Shown here piece by piece: positions 6,692 to 15,620 of a stretch of DNA of 16,778 nucleotides (the first letter of the stretch is position 1; the number at the start of each line of letters is the position of its first letter). A program made the translations under genes and the position numbers. The notes under the pieces were generated by a model. It saw only the letters and a program-made list of their open reading frames with translations, searched no databases and had not been told where the DNA came from. The stretch is from Alphaproteobacteria bacterium UBA4588 (GTDB taxonomy: Bacteria > Pseudomonadota > Alphaproteobacteria > Puniceispirillales > Puniceispirillaceae). Where the stretch lies: positions 1,899-18,676 of the forward strand of contig DGJU01000037.1 in the NCBI GenBank assembly GCA_002387605.1. Direction: 5' to 3'.

Positions 6692-8797
6692 ATGTCACAG
6701 ACATCTGTATTAATTGCCCCGCATGAAACCGACAAACTGTTATTTGACAGGGAGCTAAGCTGGCTTTCGTTTAATGAACGTGTTCTTGCAACGGCCCATG
6801 ATGAGACAATTCCGCTGGGCGAGCAGCTGCGGTTTGTGTCTATCTCATCAGATAATCTCGATGAATTTTATATGGTGCGGCTGGCGGGCATGCTGCAGCT
6901 TTCGGCGCGCGGGTTTCGTACATTACCTGAAACAGATGATCGGCTTGATGAGGCCCTGAAGCGTACGTCAGACGCTGCTAATCACCTCCGCCGTCAGCAA
7001 GATGACGGCCTTGCCATTATCCTTAAAAAATTATCATCATCAGGCCTTGCTCTGTTGTCACCTGACCAGATGTCAGAAGATGAGCAAGACTGGCTGCGTA
7101 TCTGGTATTCTGAAAATATATTACCGTTACTGGCACCGACGACCCTTGATCCAGCTCACCCGTTTCCGTTTATTCATAACCGCGGTAAGGGTGTTCTCAT
7201 CGACATGCTGACCCATGATGAAACAGCTGTGCGCGCGGTTATTCTGATGCCAGAAAACCTCGACCGGTTTATTCAATTACCAGGCGCTGTGCCGCGCTTT
7301 GTTGCGGTCGAAGCCGCTATTCTTGAATTTATTGATCTTATCTATCCAGGCTATCAGGTTGAGGCGTGGGGTATGTTCCGAGTTTTACGGGATTCAGAGA
7401 TGGAAATAGATGATGAGGCAGAAGACCTTGTCAGTCAGTTTGAAAACGCCTTGCGGGCCCGTCGACGCGGTGATGTTGTCTCACTGGTTCTCTCAGAAAC
7501 ACTTGCTGGGTCTGCCAAGACATTTCTGATGCGTGAGATGTCGCTAACCCAAGACCAGATCTATATCGCATCGGGCTATGTTGGGATTGGTGATTTTTCC
7601 CAGATTATCGGAACACTTCCTAAATCAGAGCTATATTCCCCTTTTACCGCACGATTTCCGCAACGGGTACTCGATTTTAAGGGTGATTGTTTTGCCGCTA
7701 TCCGGAACAAGGATATTCTTGTTCACCACCCTTATGAGAGTTTTGATGTTGTTGTTCGGTTCTTGCAACAGGCTGCAGCTGACCCAAATGTTCTTGCTAT
7801 CCGTCAGACGCTTTACCGGACAACCCCAAAATCTCCGATTGCCATAGCCCTCATTGCGGCGGCTGAAGCTGGCAAATCTGTAACAGCGATTATTGAATTA
7901 AAGGCCCGGTTTGACGAAGAAAATAATATCCAGCTAGCGCGTAGTCTTGAGAGAGCTGGCGCTCATGTTGCCTATGGGCTTGGTGATTTAAAGGTACATT
8001 CTAAATTATCGATGGTCGTGCGCCGCGAAGAAGGTAAGCTTGTCTCCTATACCCATTGCGGCACAGGAAATTATCATCCCCAAACAGCCAAGACCTATAC
8101 AGACCTCTCCTTTTTTACCTGCGATAAGGATATTTGCGAGGATGTGTGGCGCGTCTTTAATTTTTTAACCAGCCATGTTCAGCCAAAAGATCTGAAAAAA
8201 CTTGTGATTTCACCGCATGACTCGCACCGATTTTTAATGAATATGGTCGATAAGGAAATTGCGAATGCCAAGGCTGGCAGGCCATCCGGCGTGCTGATTA
8301 AATGTAATGCGATTGTTGATGAACAGCTCATTAAAAAATTTTACGAAGCCTCGCAAGCTGGCGTGAAAATCCACCTTATCGTGCGCGGCATCTGCTGTTT
8401 GCGACCGAATGTTAAGGGGCTGAGTGAAACGATCACCGTGACCTCTATTGTCGGGCGGTATCTGGAACATGGCCGCATTTATGTTTTTGCAAATGGCGGC
8501 GAGATGATGGGTTCAGAAAATCTGATTTATATGGCGTCTGCTGACCTCATGCCGCGAAATTTATTCTACCGCGTTGAAACCTTTATTCCGTTGGAAAATG
8601 AAACGGTGCGCGCACAGGCTCTGGAACAGGTTATGGGTGCTGGATTGCGTGATACGCTAAATAGCTGGACATTGAATAGTGATGGGAGCTACAGCAAGGT
8701 AGAGTCGGGTGCTACGCCGTTTTCATCGCATCACTATTTTATGAAAAACCCAAGCCTGTCCGGTCAGGGCAGCTTGGCTGATAATATATTAAAAAAA
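6692..8797 (+). CDS. ppk: Polyphosphate kinase 1
   Basis: A PPK1 enzyme of 702 residues, close to the family's usual length of about 700, that reversibly transfers the gamma phosphate of ATP to a growing polyphosphate chain. The N-terminal block FDRELSWLSFNERVL, the basic RGKGVLIDML-like region and two phospholipase-D-like catalytic halves are present. The autophosphorylated histidine is His436 in KVHSKLSMV; the second conserved histidine is His593 in YLEHGRIYVF. THCGTGNYH and LSFFTCD are also typical. A TTG at 6674 extends the frame by six residues, but the ATG at 6692 is taken as the start; neither has an ideally spaced ribosome binding site. The TAG stop closes at 8800, nine bases before ppx. 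PPK1 is usually at the inner membrane face or soluble, and I see no membrane segment. Confidence 0.95.
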
Positions 8798-8809
8798 TAG
8801 GATGTTTTG

Positions 8810-10294
8810 ATGAGCCCCGCTCTCCCGTTTGTTGCCAGAACACATCATTCAAAGCATGAGCCTATCGGCGTTATCGATATTGGATCAAATTCAATTCGGA
8901 TGGTGATTTATCGGCGCTATGGACGCTATCCTCTGCCGCTTTTCAATGAACGGGTCACGGTAAAGCTAGGCGAGGGTCTTGACCAGAATGAGATGCTGAA
9001 CCCTGATAAAATCGCGTTGGCGCTGTCAGCACTTCGCCGGTTTTCCCATATTATGAATGCTATGTCGCTAGAGCGAACGATTGTGGTCGCAACAGCAGCG
9101 GTGCGCCGGGCAAAAAATGCTGCAGCTTTCACAGTGCCTGCCGCGGCGATAATAGGCGCGCCGGTCATGGTATTATCGGCGCAGGATGAAGCCCGCCTTG
9201 TAACCCTTGGCCTCACTGCCAATATGCCAAATATCTCTGGTCTGGTGGCTGACCTTGGTGGCGGCTCACTTGAACTTGTTCTGGTAGAAGACGGGCAGGT
9301 TCAGAAATCAATCAGTCTTAATATGGGACATTTATCTACCCGAACGGCACCTGAAGTCGCTGCTTTACTTCAGTCAGTTGACTGGCTTGATGAGGCGGTA
9401 GGGGCAACTCTTTACGGGATTGGTGGCAGTTTCCGTGCGCTCGGGTCTGCTTATGTAAAGCGCAGTAATTATCCGTTATTTTTGCTGCATGGGCTTGAGC
9501 TAACTATCCCGACGGTTTTGGATATTCTCACCTCGCTTCAGGGGGATAACCCAGAGCTTCAGGGCATACCTGCTGGGCGGCGCGATAGTATTGGCATGGC
9601 AGCTGAAATTATGGCGGCTCTTATCCAGCTCTCTGGTGTCTCACAGCTAGCCATCAGCGGGACATCGGTTCGCGATGGACTGGTTGCTGATATGGATGCT
9701 GGCATGAATTCTGGACTTAGTCCAAAAAAGGACCCGCTGCTTTCAGCTTGCACAGAAATTGCCAATCATAGCCAGCGCTTTGATGGGCTGAACGATGTTC
9801 TGACAAACTGCTTGTCGCCGCTTGCTTGCCTGCTAGATATCTCAGACTCGCAGCGCTTATTAAAGGCGGCTTGTCTGCTATCTGATATCTCATGGAATGA
9901 GCCGTCTGAGTTGCGCGGCGCTGTGGCAGCAGACAGAATTCTGGCGCTGCCCTTATTCAGCCTATCGCACAAAGAGCGGGCATGGTTGGCGAAGGTTGTT
10001 TATCACCGCTATGTCGGGGTGAAGGAAAATAAACCAACACTGCCTGTGTTTAACAAGCTGCTTACGCCGCAAGAAGCCAAAGGGGCATTAGCCCTTGGCC
10101 TCGGATTGCGGTTTGCCCTGATTTACTGCGCAGGTGTTCCCGAATATCTAAATGCAATCCAGTTTGATGTCAGCGATAAGACACTGCATTATGACGTTAC
10201 TGCCGATGGCTTGCCGCTGTTTGATGAGCATTCTGAGCGCCGCCTTGAAGTGTTTGCAAAAGCCTGCGATAGGACGCTCACACGCCGCGGCTAA
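8810..10294 (+). CDS. ppx: Exopolyphosphatase, Ppx/GppA family
   Basis: A 494-residue Ppx/GppA phosphatase of the sugar-kinase/actin superfamily that removes terminal phosphate from polyphosphate or hydrolyses pppGpp. The first phosphate-binding loop is VIDIGSNSIRMV (21-32), the second is VADLGGGSLELV beginning near 146 with Asp148, and GIGGSFRAL forms a further loop. The acidic residue of SAQDEARL corresponds to the catalytic glutamate of E. coli Ppx. The remaining C-terminal half matches the helical domain of long Ppx enzymes. Start: AGGA at 8799-8802 overlaps the end of ppk and lies 7 bases from the ATG at 8810; a TTG directly before it is less likely. Pairing with ppk supports polyphosphate turnover, but a GppA-like activity cannot be excluded by sequence. 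Confidence 0.92.
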   Translation: MSPALPFVARTHHSKHEPIGVIDIGSNSIRMVIYRRYGRYPLPLFNERVTVKLGEGLDQNEMLNPDKIALALSALRRFSHIMNAMSLERTIVVATAAVRRAKNAAAFTVPAAAIIGAPVMVLSAQDEARLVTLGLTANMPNISGLVADLGGGSLELVLVEDGQVQKSISLNMGHLSTRTAPEVAALLQSVDWLDEAVGATLYGIGGSFRALGSAYVKRSNYPLFLLHGLELTIPTVLDILTSLQGDNPELQGIPAGRRDSIGMAAEIMAALIQLSGVSQLAISGTSVRDGLVADMDAGMNSGLSPKKDPLLSACTEIANHSQRFDGLNDVLTNCLSPLACLLDISDSQRLLKAACLLSDISWNEPSELRGAVAADRILALPLFSLSHKERAWLAKVVYHRYVGVKENKPTLPVFNKLLTPQEAKGALALGLGLRFALIYCAGVPEYLNAIQFDVSDKTLHYDVTADGLPLFDEHSERRLEVFAKACDRTLTRRG

Positions 10295-10339
10295 CCCACG
10301 TTCTAATAAGAAGCCCAATAGTCTGGCTGTTCCGGCTCA

Positions 10340-11932
10340 TTAATAGCCAAGCGCGCAGCCATCTTTGCGCGGGTCAGAGCCTGCAATAAGCTGATTAGTT
10401 TCCTCATCAATCCAGATAGCTTGTGAGCCGCCAATCGGTTTTTTCGCCCGGACAATATTATGCCCCATAGCACGTAGCGTCTCGATCATTTCGTCTGAAA
10501 AGGGTGTTTCAACTTCTACTTCATCTGAAAACGGGTCTGGGAAAAACCGCGCTAAATCCTGTGCTTCCTGAATATCCATCCCGAAATCAAGCATGCGGGT
10601 TAGCAGCTGCATGTGACCGAAAGCTTGATATTCACCGCCCATGACACCAAATGGCATGACTGTCTTACCGTTCTTTTTTACCATGCCGGGGATGATGGTA
10701 TGCATAGGACGCTTGCCGCCTTCTATGCTGTTTGGATGTGATGGGTCCAGAACAAAGCCCATACCGCGGCAATGCAGCAGGATGCCAGATTTCGGCGCAA
10801 CACGCCCCGACCCAAAGGTATGATAAACAGTATTGATAAGAGAACAGGCGTTTCTGTCCTTATCAACAACTGAAATATAAACAGTGCTTTTATGGTCAGG
10901 TAGCTCTGATGGTGGCAGGTCTGCAAATGCCGCTGCCGGGTCAATCTGGGCCCGCACTTTATCGGCATAAGCAGGGTCCAGTATTTCATCCACCGGAACA
11001 GCGCTAAAGGCCGGGTCAGCGAGATAGGCTGACCTGTCCCGATAGGCAAGTCTGCCGGCTTCAATCTCATGATGTATCCGTGAGATGCTAAGAGGGCCGT
11101 CGCTCACATCCATGCCAGCTGCCATATTAAGAAGCAGAAGTGCTATCATACCCTGACCATTTGGCGGGCATTCAAAAATATCATAGCCGCGGAAGTTCGT
11201 TGAAATAGGCGTGACATAATCTGCCCGTGCCATGGCTAAATCATCGGCTGTGTGCAGGCCGCCTAATCCATTCAGCTTGGCGAGCAGGTCATCAGCAACC
11301 CAGCCCTCATAAAACCCTGCACGGCCTTTTTCAGCAATTTCGCGCAATGTTTTAGCAAGCGCAGGCTGGCGCAAAATCTCACCCATCTGATAGGTTTGTC
11401 CGGCCTTCAAAAAGACATCTGAGGCGTCAGCATCGCCTTTCAGAAGAGCAAGACAGCCTGCAAAATCAAAGGCTGAGCGTTGCGCCACGGGAAAGCCATC
11501 ATCTGCGTAGCCAATGGCTGGCTGGAGTAAATCAGCAAGCGGCATCGTGCCGTAGTCACGGTTTAACTGAACCCATGCATCAACAGCTGTTGGGACGGTG
11601 ACAGAATGCGCAGATTGCTGTTCAATTTTTGTTATGCCTTGAGAGAGCAGGAGTTCGGTGTTGAGGGCTTGCGGTGCCCTGCCAGACCCGTTTATCGCAA
11701 TAATGTCTGGGCTGTCTGCTGGTGCATAAAGGCAGAAACAGTCCCCGCCAATGCCGGTTGACGCTGGTTCAACAACAGCTTGAACAGCGCAGGCTGCCAG
11801 CGCTGCATCCATCGCATTGCCGCCATCTTTTAAGACAGTTAAGGCAGCAGATGTCGATAATGGCTGGGAGGTGCTAACCATGCCGTTTGATGTAATGACA
11901 GGGGACCTGCCAGGCAATTGAAGGTCGCGCAT
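10340..11932 (-). CDS. Gamma-glutamyltransferase family protein, atypical
   Basis: A 530-residue Ntn-hydrolase of the GGT family, normally made as a precursor that cleaves itself before a threonine. That threonine is Thr350, four residues before the SVVDKDRNA block and within KSTVYISVVD, so the mature chains would be about 349 and 181 residues. The early blocks GNAMDAALAA and STGIGGDCF are present. Differences from classical GGT: no signal peptide, GGDCF where GGGGF is usual, and His411-Thr412 in RPMHTIIPG where classical enzymes have a Ser-Ser pair in the active site. This resembles the YwrD-type branch, and relatives include oxamate amidohydrolase, so glutathione may not be the substrate. 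AGGAG at 11940-11944, seven bases upstream, fixes the ATG at 11932 over a TTG at 11950. It is the last gene of the pxpBC-containing run. Confidence 0.85.
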   Translation of the reverse strand: MRDLQLPGRSPVITSNGMVSTSQPLSTSAALTVLKDGGNAMDAALAACAVQAVVEPASTGIGGDCFCLYAPADSPDIIAINGSGRAPQALNTELLLSQGITKIEQQSAHSVTVPTAVDAWVQLNRDYGTMPLADLLQPAIGYADDGFPVAQRSAFDFAGCLALLKGDADASDVFLKAGQTYQMGEILRQPALAKTLREIAEKGRAGFYEGWVADDLLAKLNGLGGLHTADDLAMARADYVTPISTNFRGYDIFECPPNGQGMIALLLLNMAAGMDVSDGPLSISRIHHEIEAGRLAYRDRSAYLADPAFSAVPVDEILDPAYADKVRAQIDPAAAFADLPPSELPDHKSTVYISVVDKDRNACSLINTVYHTFGSGRVAPKSGILLHCRGMGFVLDPSHPNSIEGGKRPMHTIIPGMVKKNGKTVMPFGVMGGEYQAFGHMQLLTRMLDFGMDIQEAQDLARFFPDPFSDEVEVETPFSDEMIETLRAMGHNIVRAKKPIGGSQAIWIDEETNQLIAGSDPRKDGCALGY

Positions 11933-12014
11933 GATAATTCTCCTTACCAATAATAAACTGAGCTCTGACGTTATCCTATTTTCGGGCTAATTCAATAGAA
12001 GAATGACGCCTATT

Positions 12015-12893
12015 TTACGCCTCGGATAAGAAGGCATAAAAAGCATCCAGAAACACATCAGGAGCTTCTTCGGCAATAAAGTGACCGCTTGGTGTTGCAG
12101 ACCCCCTGACATTTTCAGCTACCTTCTGCCATTCGGCGACAACATCATAGGTCTTGCCAACAAATCCTTTATCACCCCAAAGCGCTAATACCGGCATGAT
12201 AAGCTTTTTGTCGGCATCATCTGCATCATGGATAAGATCGATAGTAGCCGCCGCCCGGTAATCTTCACAGGATGCATGAATGGTTTCAGGCGTAAAACAG
12301 CGCAGGTAATCAGCAAGCGCGTCGGGGGTATGTGCATCCGAATGATATCCCCATGAGCCAATCTTATGCCGGAGGTAATATTCTGGATCGCCGCCAATCA
12401 GTGTTTCAGGCAGGGGCGCTGGCTGGATTAAGAAAAACCAGTGATAATAGGCCCGTGCAAAAGCCATATCTGTGGCGGCATACATATTTGCTGTCGGGGC
12501 GATATCCAGTACGGTGAGGGTCTGGACATGTGCCGCATGGTCCCGCGCTAGTCTATGCGACACCCGGCCGCCTCTGTCATGGCCGACCAGATGGAAGGTT
12601 TTATGCCCAAGATAATCCATTAGCTGCGCCATATCAGAGGCCATAGCGCGCTTTGAATAGGGCGCATGCGAGCTATCTGTTGGCGGTTTACCACTATCGC
12701 CATAGCCGCGGAGGTCAGCCATCACCACGGTAAAATCTTCGGCTAGCCTATCGGCAACCAGATGCCACATGAACATTGTTTGAGGATAGCCATGCAGCAA
12801 TAAGAGCGGTGGTCCGGACCCAGCCGTGCGATAGGCAATTATGGTATCTCGTGTTGTGTATGTCTTTTTGATAAACTGTTCAAGATTAGGCAT
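12015..12893 (-). CDS. Haloacetate (fluoroacetate) dehalogenase-like alpha/beta hydrolase
   Basis: A 292-residue alpha/beta hydrolase. It matches the Rhodopseudomonas fluoroacetate dehalogenase RPA1163 at each functional position I can recall: nucleophile Asp106 with Arg107 and Arg110 (GHDRGGR, carboxylate binding), Asp130 in VLDIAPT, the halide-binding His151-Trp152 in YYHWFF and Tyr212 in CEDYR, and His271 in SGHF. Blocks FMWHLVADRLAE and QPAPLPETLIGGDP also match. Members displace halide from haloacetates to give glycolate. Epoxide hydrolases are the main alternative, but the His-Trp pair in the cap argues against them. The start at 12893 has AGGA eight bases upstream and overlaps the previous gene in ATGCCTAA; the ATG at 12902 has no room for a site. 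It may accept a natural haloacid or a different 2-substituted acid. Confidence 0.82.
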   Translation of the reverse strand: MPNLEQFIKKTYTTRDTIIAYRTAGSGPPLLLLHGYPQTMFMWHLVADRLAEDFTVVMADLRGYGDSGKPPTDSSHAPYSKRAMASDMAQLMDYLGHKTFHLVGHDRGGRVSHRLARDHAAHVQTLTVLDIAPTANMYAATDMAFARAYYHWFFLIQPAPLPETLIGGDPEYYLRHKIGSWGYHSDAHTPDALADYLRCFTPETIHASCEDYRAAATIDLIHDADDADKKLIMPVLALWGDKGFVGKTYDVVAEWQKVAENVRGSATPSGHFIAEEAPDVFLDAFYAFLSEA

Positions 12894-14541
12894 GGCTTGC
12901 ATCCTGTCTGATCATATCGGCAGCTTTTTCGGCAATCATAATCGTTGGTGCATTTGTATTGCCTGATACAAGCTCAGGCATAATAGACGCATCAACAACA
13001 CGTATGCCCTCTAGACCATATACCCGCAATCGCTCATCGACAACATCGAAGGCATCCGGGTTCGGGCCCATTCGGCAGGTTGAGACAGGATGATAGAGGG
13101 TAACGCCGGATGCGCGTGCATAGGCCAGAAGTTCAGCGTCTGAGGCATATTCCAATCCCGGTTTCGTTTCCTGTTCAACCAGATCCGACAATGCCGGACT
13201 CTGCATAATCTGGCGCGCAATTTTGATGCCGGCAACATGGATATGACAATCCTGCTCGTCTGCTAAATAATGAGGCTGAATAGCGGGAGCATCATGGCTG
13301 TTGGCACTTTTTATATGCACATAGCCACGGCTGAGAGGCCGCAACTGGCAGGGCCCGATTGTCAGGCCCGGGAAACGGTCAAAGACACGTTTTGCCGGAT
13401 TTTCAAAGCTGGCATTTGCAATGTGATATTGGATATCAGGGGTTTCAAGACCTGGGTCGCTTTTCACAAAACCGCCAAGGATGCCGGCAGGCAGGGATAA
13501 AATCCCGCGCCGCGTTAGCCCAAATTTCAGAATCTCCCATGCAAGCGGAAGCCCATGTGCCTTGTTGTTCAAAGACAGGTTTAGTTTCAGCTTCCAAGAC
13601 AGGCGCGAGATATAATGGTCTGACAGATTTTCGCCAACCCCCTTCAAAGCGTGTCGTACTGGAATACCATGTGCCTTCACAATATCGGGATTGCCCACAC
13701 CAGATAGCTCTAATATTTGCGGCGACTGGATAGCGCCGGCAGATAAAATGACCTCGCGCGTGGCAAGAATTTGTTGCTGCCGACCACGATAAAGACAATG
13801 AACGCCCGTAACTTTTTTTGTATTTTCAGAATCAAACAGTAATTCTGTGACATGAGCACCTGTAATGATTGTCAGGTTCGCTCGCCCCTTTATCGGGTCC
13901 AGATAAGCCTTTTTGGTTGAGTGCCGAAGCCCTGATTTCTGCGTCACCTGATAGTAACCAAAGCCTTCTTGTGAGGCGCCATTAAAGTCTGAATTTCTGG
14001 GATAACCGCAGGCTTCTGCTGCATCGGTAATTCTGTCGAGCGCAACATATTGAGAGCGAATATCCGATACATTCAAAAATCCACCTGTACCGTGATACTC
14101 ATCGCTTAACTGCCCGTCTGCTCCCCAGCCCGGCCGGTTATTCAAGGCCTCTGCATGTTCGGCGCGTTTGAAGTAAGGCAGCACATCTGCATAGGACCAG
14201 CCAGCATTACCGCGCTGGGCCCAGATATTATAGTCTTCTGCTTGCCCGCGGACATATAGCATGGCGTTAATCGCAGAAGATCCGCCAATGACTTTGCCAC
14301 GGGGCATATCAATTTTCCTGTCCGCTGTTCCGGGCACAGGGTCTGTTTTAAACATCCAGTTAATAGCAGGATTTACCATCGTCTTTATATAGCCGGCAGG
14401 AATATGGATTAGCGGGTTTGTATCACGCCCGCCTGCCTCTATGAGCAGCACAGTCACATCGGGTCTTTCGCTCAATCTTGCTGCAAGGGTGCAGCCGGCT
14501 GAGCCCGCTCCTACAATCACATAATCAGCTTTCATAACCAT
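12886..14541 (-). CDS. GMC family FAD-dependent alcohol dehydrogenase
   Basis: A 551-residue glucose-methanol-choline oxidoreductase, choline-dehydrogenase-like. The FAD dinucleotide loop GAGSAG is at 11-16, signature 1 lies in RGKVIGGSSAINAMLYVRG, and signature 2 is GAIQSPQILELSGVG. The catalytic pair is His484 (YHPVSTCRMG) and Asn528 (GNTNAPT); their 44-residue spacing equals that of His466 and Asn510 in choline oxidase. Members oxidise primary alcohols to aldehydes; the substrate here is not readable from sequence, and no betaine aldehyde dehydrogenase is nearby to support choline. An AGG lies 11 bases before the ATG at 14541, a weak site, and a second in-frame ATG follows at 14535. The stop overlaps the dehalogenase start by 8 bases, so the two proteins are probably translated together. 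Confidence 0.9.
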   Translation of the reverse strand: MVMKADYVIVGAGSAGCTLAARLSERPDVTVLLIEAGGRDTNPLIHIPAGYIKTMVNPAINWMFKTDPVPGTADRKIDMPRGKVIGGSSAINAMLYVRGQAEDYNIWAQRGNAGWSYADVLPYFKRAEHAEALNNRPGWGADGQLSDEYHGTGGFLNVSDIRSQYVALDRITDAAEACGYPRNSDFNGASQEGFGYYQVTQKSGLRHSTKKAYLDPIKGRANLTIITGAHVTELLFDSENTKKVTGVHCLYRGRQQQILATREVILSAGAIQSPQILELSGVGNPDIVKAHGIPVRHALKGVGENLSDHYISRLSWKLKLNLSLNNKAHGLPLAWEILKFGLTRRGILSLPAGILGGFVKSDPGLETPDIQYHIANASFENPAKRVFDRFPGLTIGPCQLRPLSRGYVHIKSANSHDAPAIQPHYLADEQDCHIHVAGIKIARQIMQSPALSDLVEQETKPGLEYASDAELLAYARASGVTLYHPVSTCRMGPNPDAFDVVDERLRVYGLEGIRVVDASIMPELVSGNTNAPTIMIAEKAADMIRQDASHA

Positions 14542-14570
14542 AATAAAATCTGCCTAAATATATTCATGAC

Positions 14571-14590
14571 AGTGCTCGATAATCAGCACT
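14571..14590. repeat. Inverted repeat between pxpC and the GMC gene
   Basis: AGTGCT-CGATAATC-AGCACT is a perfect 6-base inverted repeat with an 8-base centre, 29 bases upstream of the GMC start. No T run follows on either strand, so it is not a convincing intrinsic terminator. It may be an operator, an RNA-processing hairpin, or chance. Confidence 0.3.
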
Positions 14591-14605
14591 TCAGGGTGGG
14601 GGTGA

Positions 14606-14620
14606 TGCCTCAATCAGGCA
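14606..14620. repeat. Small hairpin just after the pxpC stop
   Basis: TGCCT-CAATC-AGGCA is a perfect 5-base stem with a 5-base loop, placed three bases beyond the pxpC stop on the minus strand and followed there by a C-rich run, not by T residues. It could stabilise the 3' end of a pxpBC message; as a terminator it is weak. Confidence 0.25.
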
Positions 14621-14623
14621 GGG

Positions 14624-15586
14624 TTAAACAGGACAAATAGAGGCAAGTAGCGTTTGCATTTTATCGTCTTTCTGGCGCGCGGCAACCTCTGCCTCTTCCT
14701 GACTGACGGCACGAAAGCGAAGGGATAGGCCAGGTCTCATCCGAGCCAGCGGCGCAAGGTCAGCAGAAATGACGGTTGCCATTTTGGTATAGCCACCTGT
14801 TGTCTGATGGTCGCGCATCATAATAATGGGCTGCCCGTCCCCTGGCACCTGAATAGAGCCGCAGACAATACCGTCCGACAGAATATCAGCAGATGTCTTA
14901 TGGCTCAGGGCAGGCCCTGCCAGCCGAAACCCCATCCGGTTTAGCTGCGGTGTAATCGCCCATTCGCTGGTAAAAAACAAATGATGCGCCTCAGCTGTAA
15001 ACCAGACATCTTGCGGCCCTGTTACGCATCTTATTATCTCGCTTTTCTCAAAGATAGTTATATCGGAAAGCATCAGCGGTGCCAGCGATAAGGCTGCGGC
15101 TGGACCTAGTGGTAAGATATCACCATCTGCAAGCAACCGCCCATCTAGGCCACCCAGTTTTGCATTCGCCGATGTAGCAACAGAGCCATAAAGCGGTGGT
15201 AAGTCAAACCCGCCTTCAATGGCAATGATGACAGTATTGGCATGACGAAGCGGCGGCACAAAGAGCTCTGCTCCAGCATCAAGGCAGGCAGACTGGCCGG
15301 AGGGAAGCTGTGTTTCTTCGCCATTTTTTGCGCGGATAACTGCATGATCTGCTGTGCTTCCTGCGAGCGATACCATGCGCGGTTCGCTCACGAAAAGACG
15401 GGTGCCGCCCATGAATAATTCTAGTGCGCCAGCATTCTCTTCATTGCCGACAAGATGATTGGCAATCCGCAAGGCGTCCCTATCCATAGCGCCGCCTTCC
15501 AGAACGCCCAGAGCCTGCTGGCCGGTACGGCCCTTATCCTGAATGCTGCTATAGGGGCCGGCTGTTATGAGGGTGAGCGTGCTCAT
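14624..15586 (-). CDS. pxpC: 5-oxoprolinase subunit C (biotin-dependent carboxyltransferase-like)
   Basis: A 320-residue protein of the PxpC/KipA (allophanate hydrolase subunit 2-like) family. With PxpA and PxpB it forms the prokaryotic ATP-dependent 5-oxoprolinase that converts 5-oxoproline to glutamate. Family blocks are clear: the N-terminal GPYSSIQDKGRTG, GGAMDRDALRIANHLVGN, LNRMGFRLAGP near residue 215, GSIQVPGDGQPIIMM, and DHQTTGGYTKMATV near 265. Length is normal. The ATG at 15586 has only a distant AAGG upstream. It lies 34 bases after pxpB, so the pair is very likely cotranscribed. Older names for this family (urea amidolyase-related, KipA) reflect homology, not the present assignment. 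Confidence 0.9.
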   Translation of the reverse strand: MSTLTLITAGPYSSIQDKGRTGQQALGVLEGGAMDRDALRIANHLVGNEENAGALELFMGGTRLFVSEPRMVSLAGSTADHAVIRAKNGEETQLPSGQSACLDAGAELFVPPLRHANTVIIAIEGGFDLPPLYGSVATSANAKLGGLDGRLLADGDILPLGPAAALSLAPLMLSDITIFEKSEIIRCVTGPQDVWFTAEAHHLFFTSEWAITPQLNRMGFRLAGPALSHKTSADILSDGIVCGSIQVPGDGQPIIMMRDHQTTGGYTKMATVISADLAPLARMRPGLSLRFRAVSQEEAEVAARQKDDKMQTLLASICPV

Positions 15587-15620
15587 ATGTCTGATGCCTT
15601 TTTTATATCGGTTTGGCCTA

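Noticed and set aside
10352..10371. CGCGCA-N8-TGCGCG stem downstream of ppx.
   Set aside because: It lies inside the coding C-terminus of the GGT-family gene and has no following T run, so it is best explained by coding sequence.
13359..13733. Open frame of 124 codons on the plus strand opposite the GMC gene, one of several long shadow frames in the window.
   Set aside because: It lies wholly antisense to a gene with clear family motifs, has no recognisable domain, and no supporting ribosome binding site.
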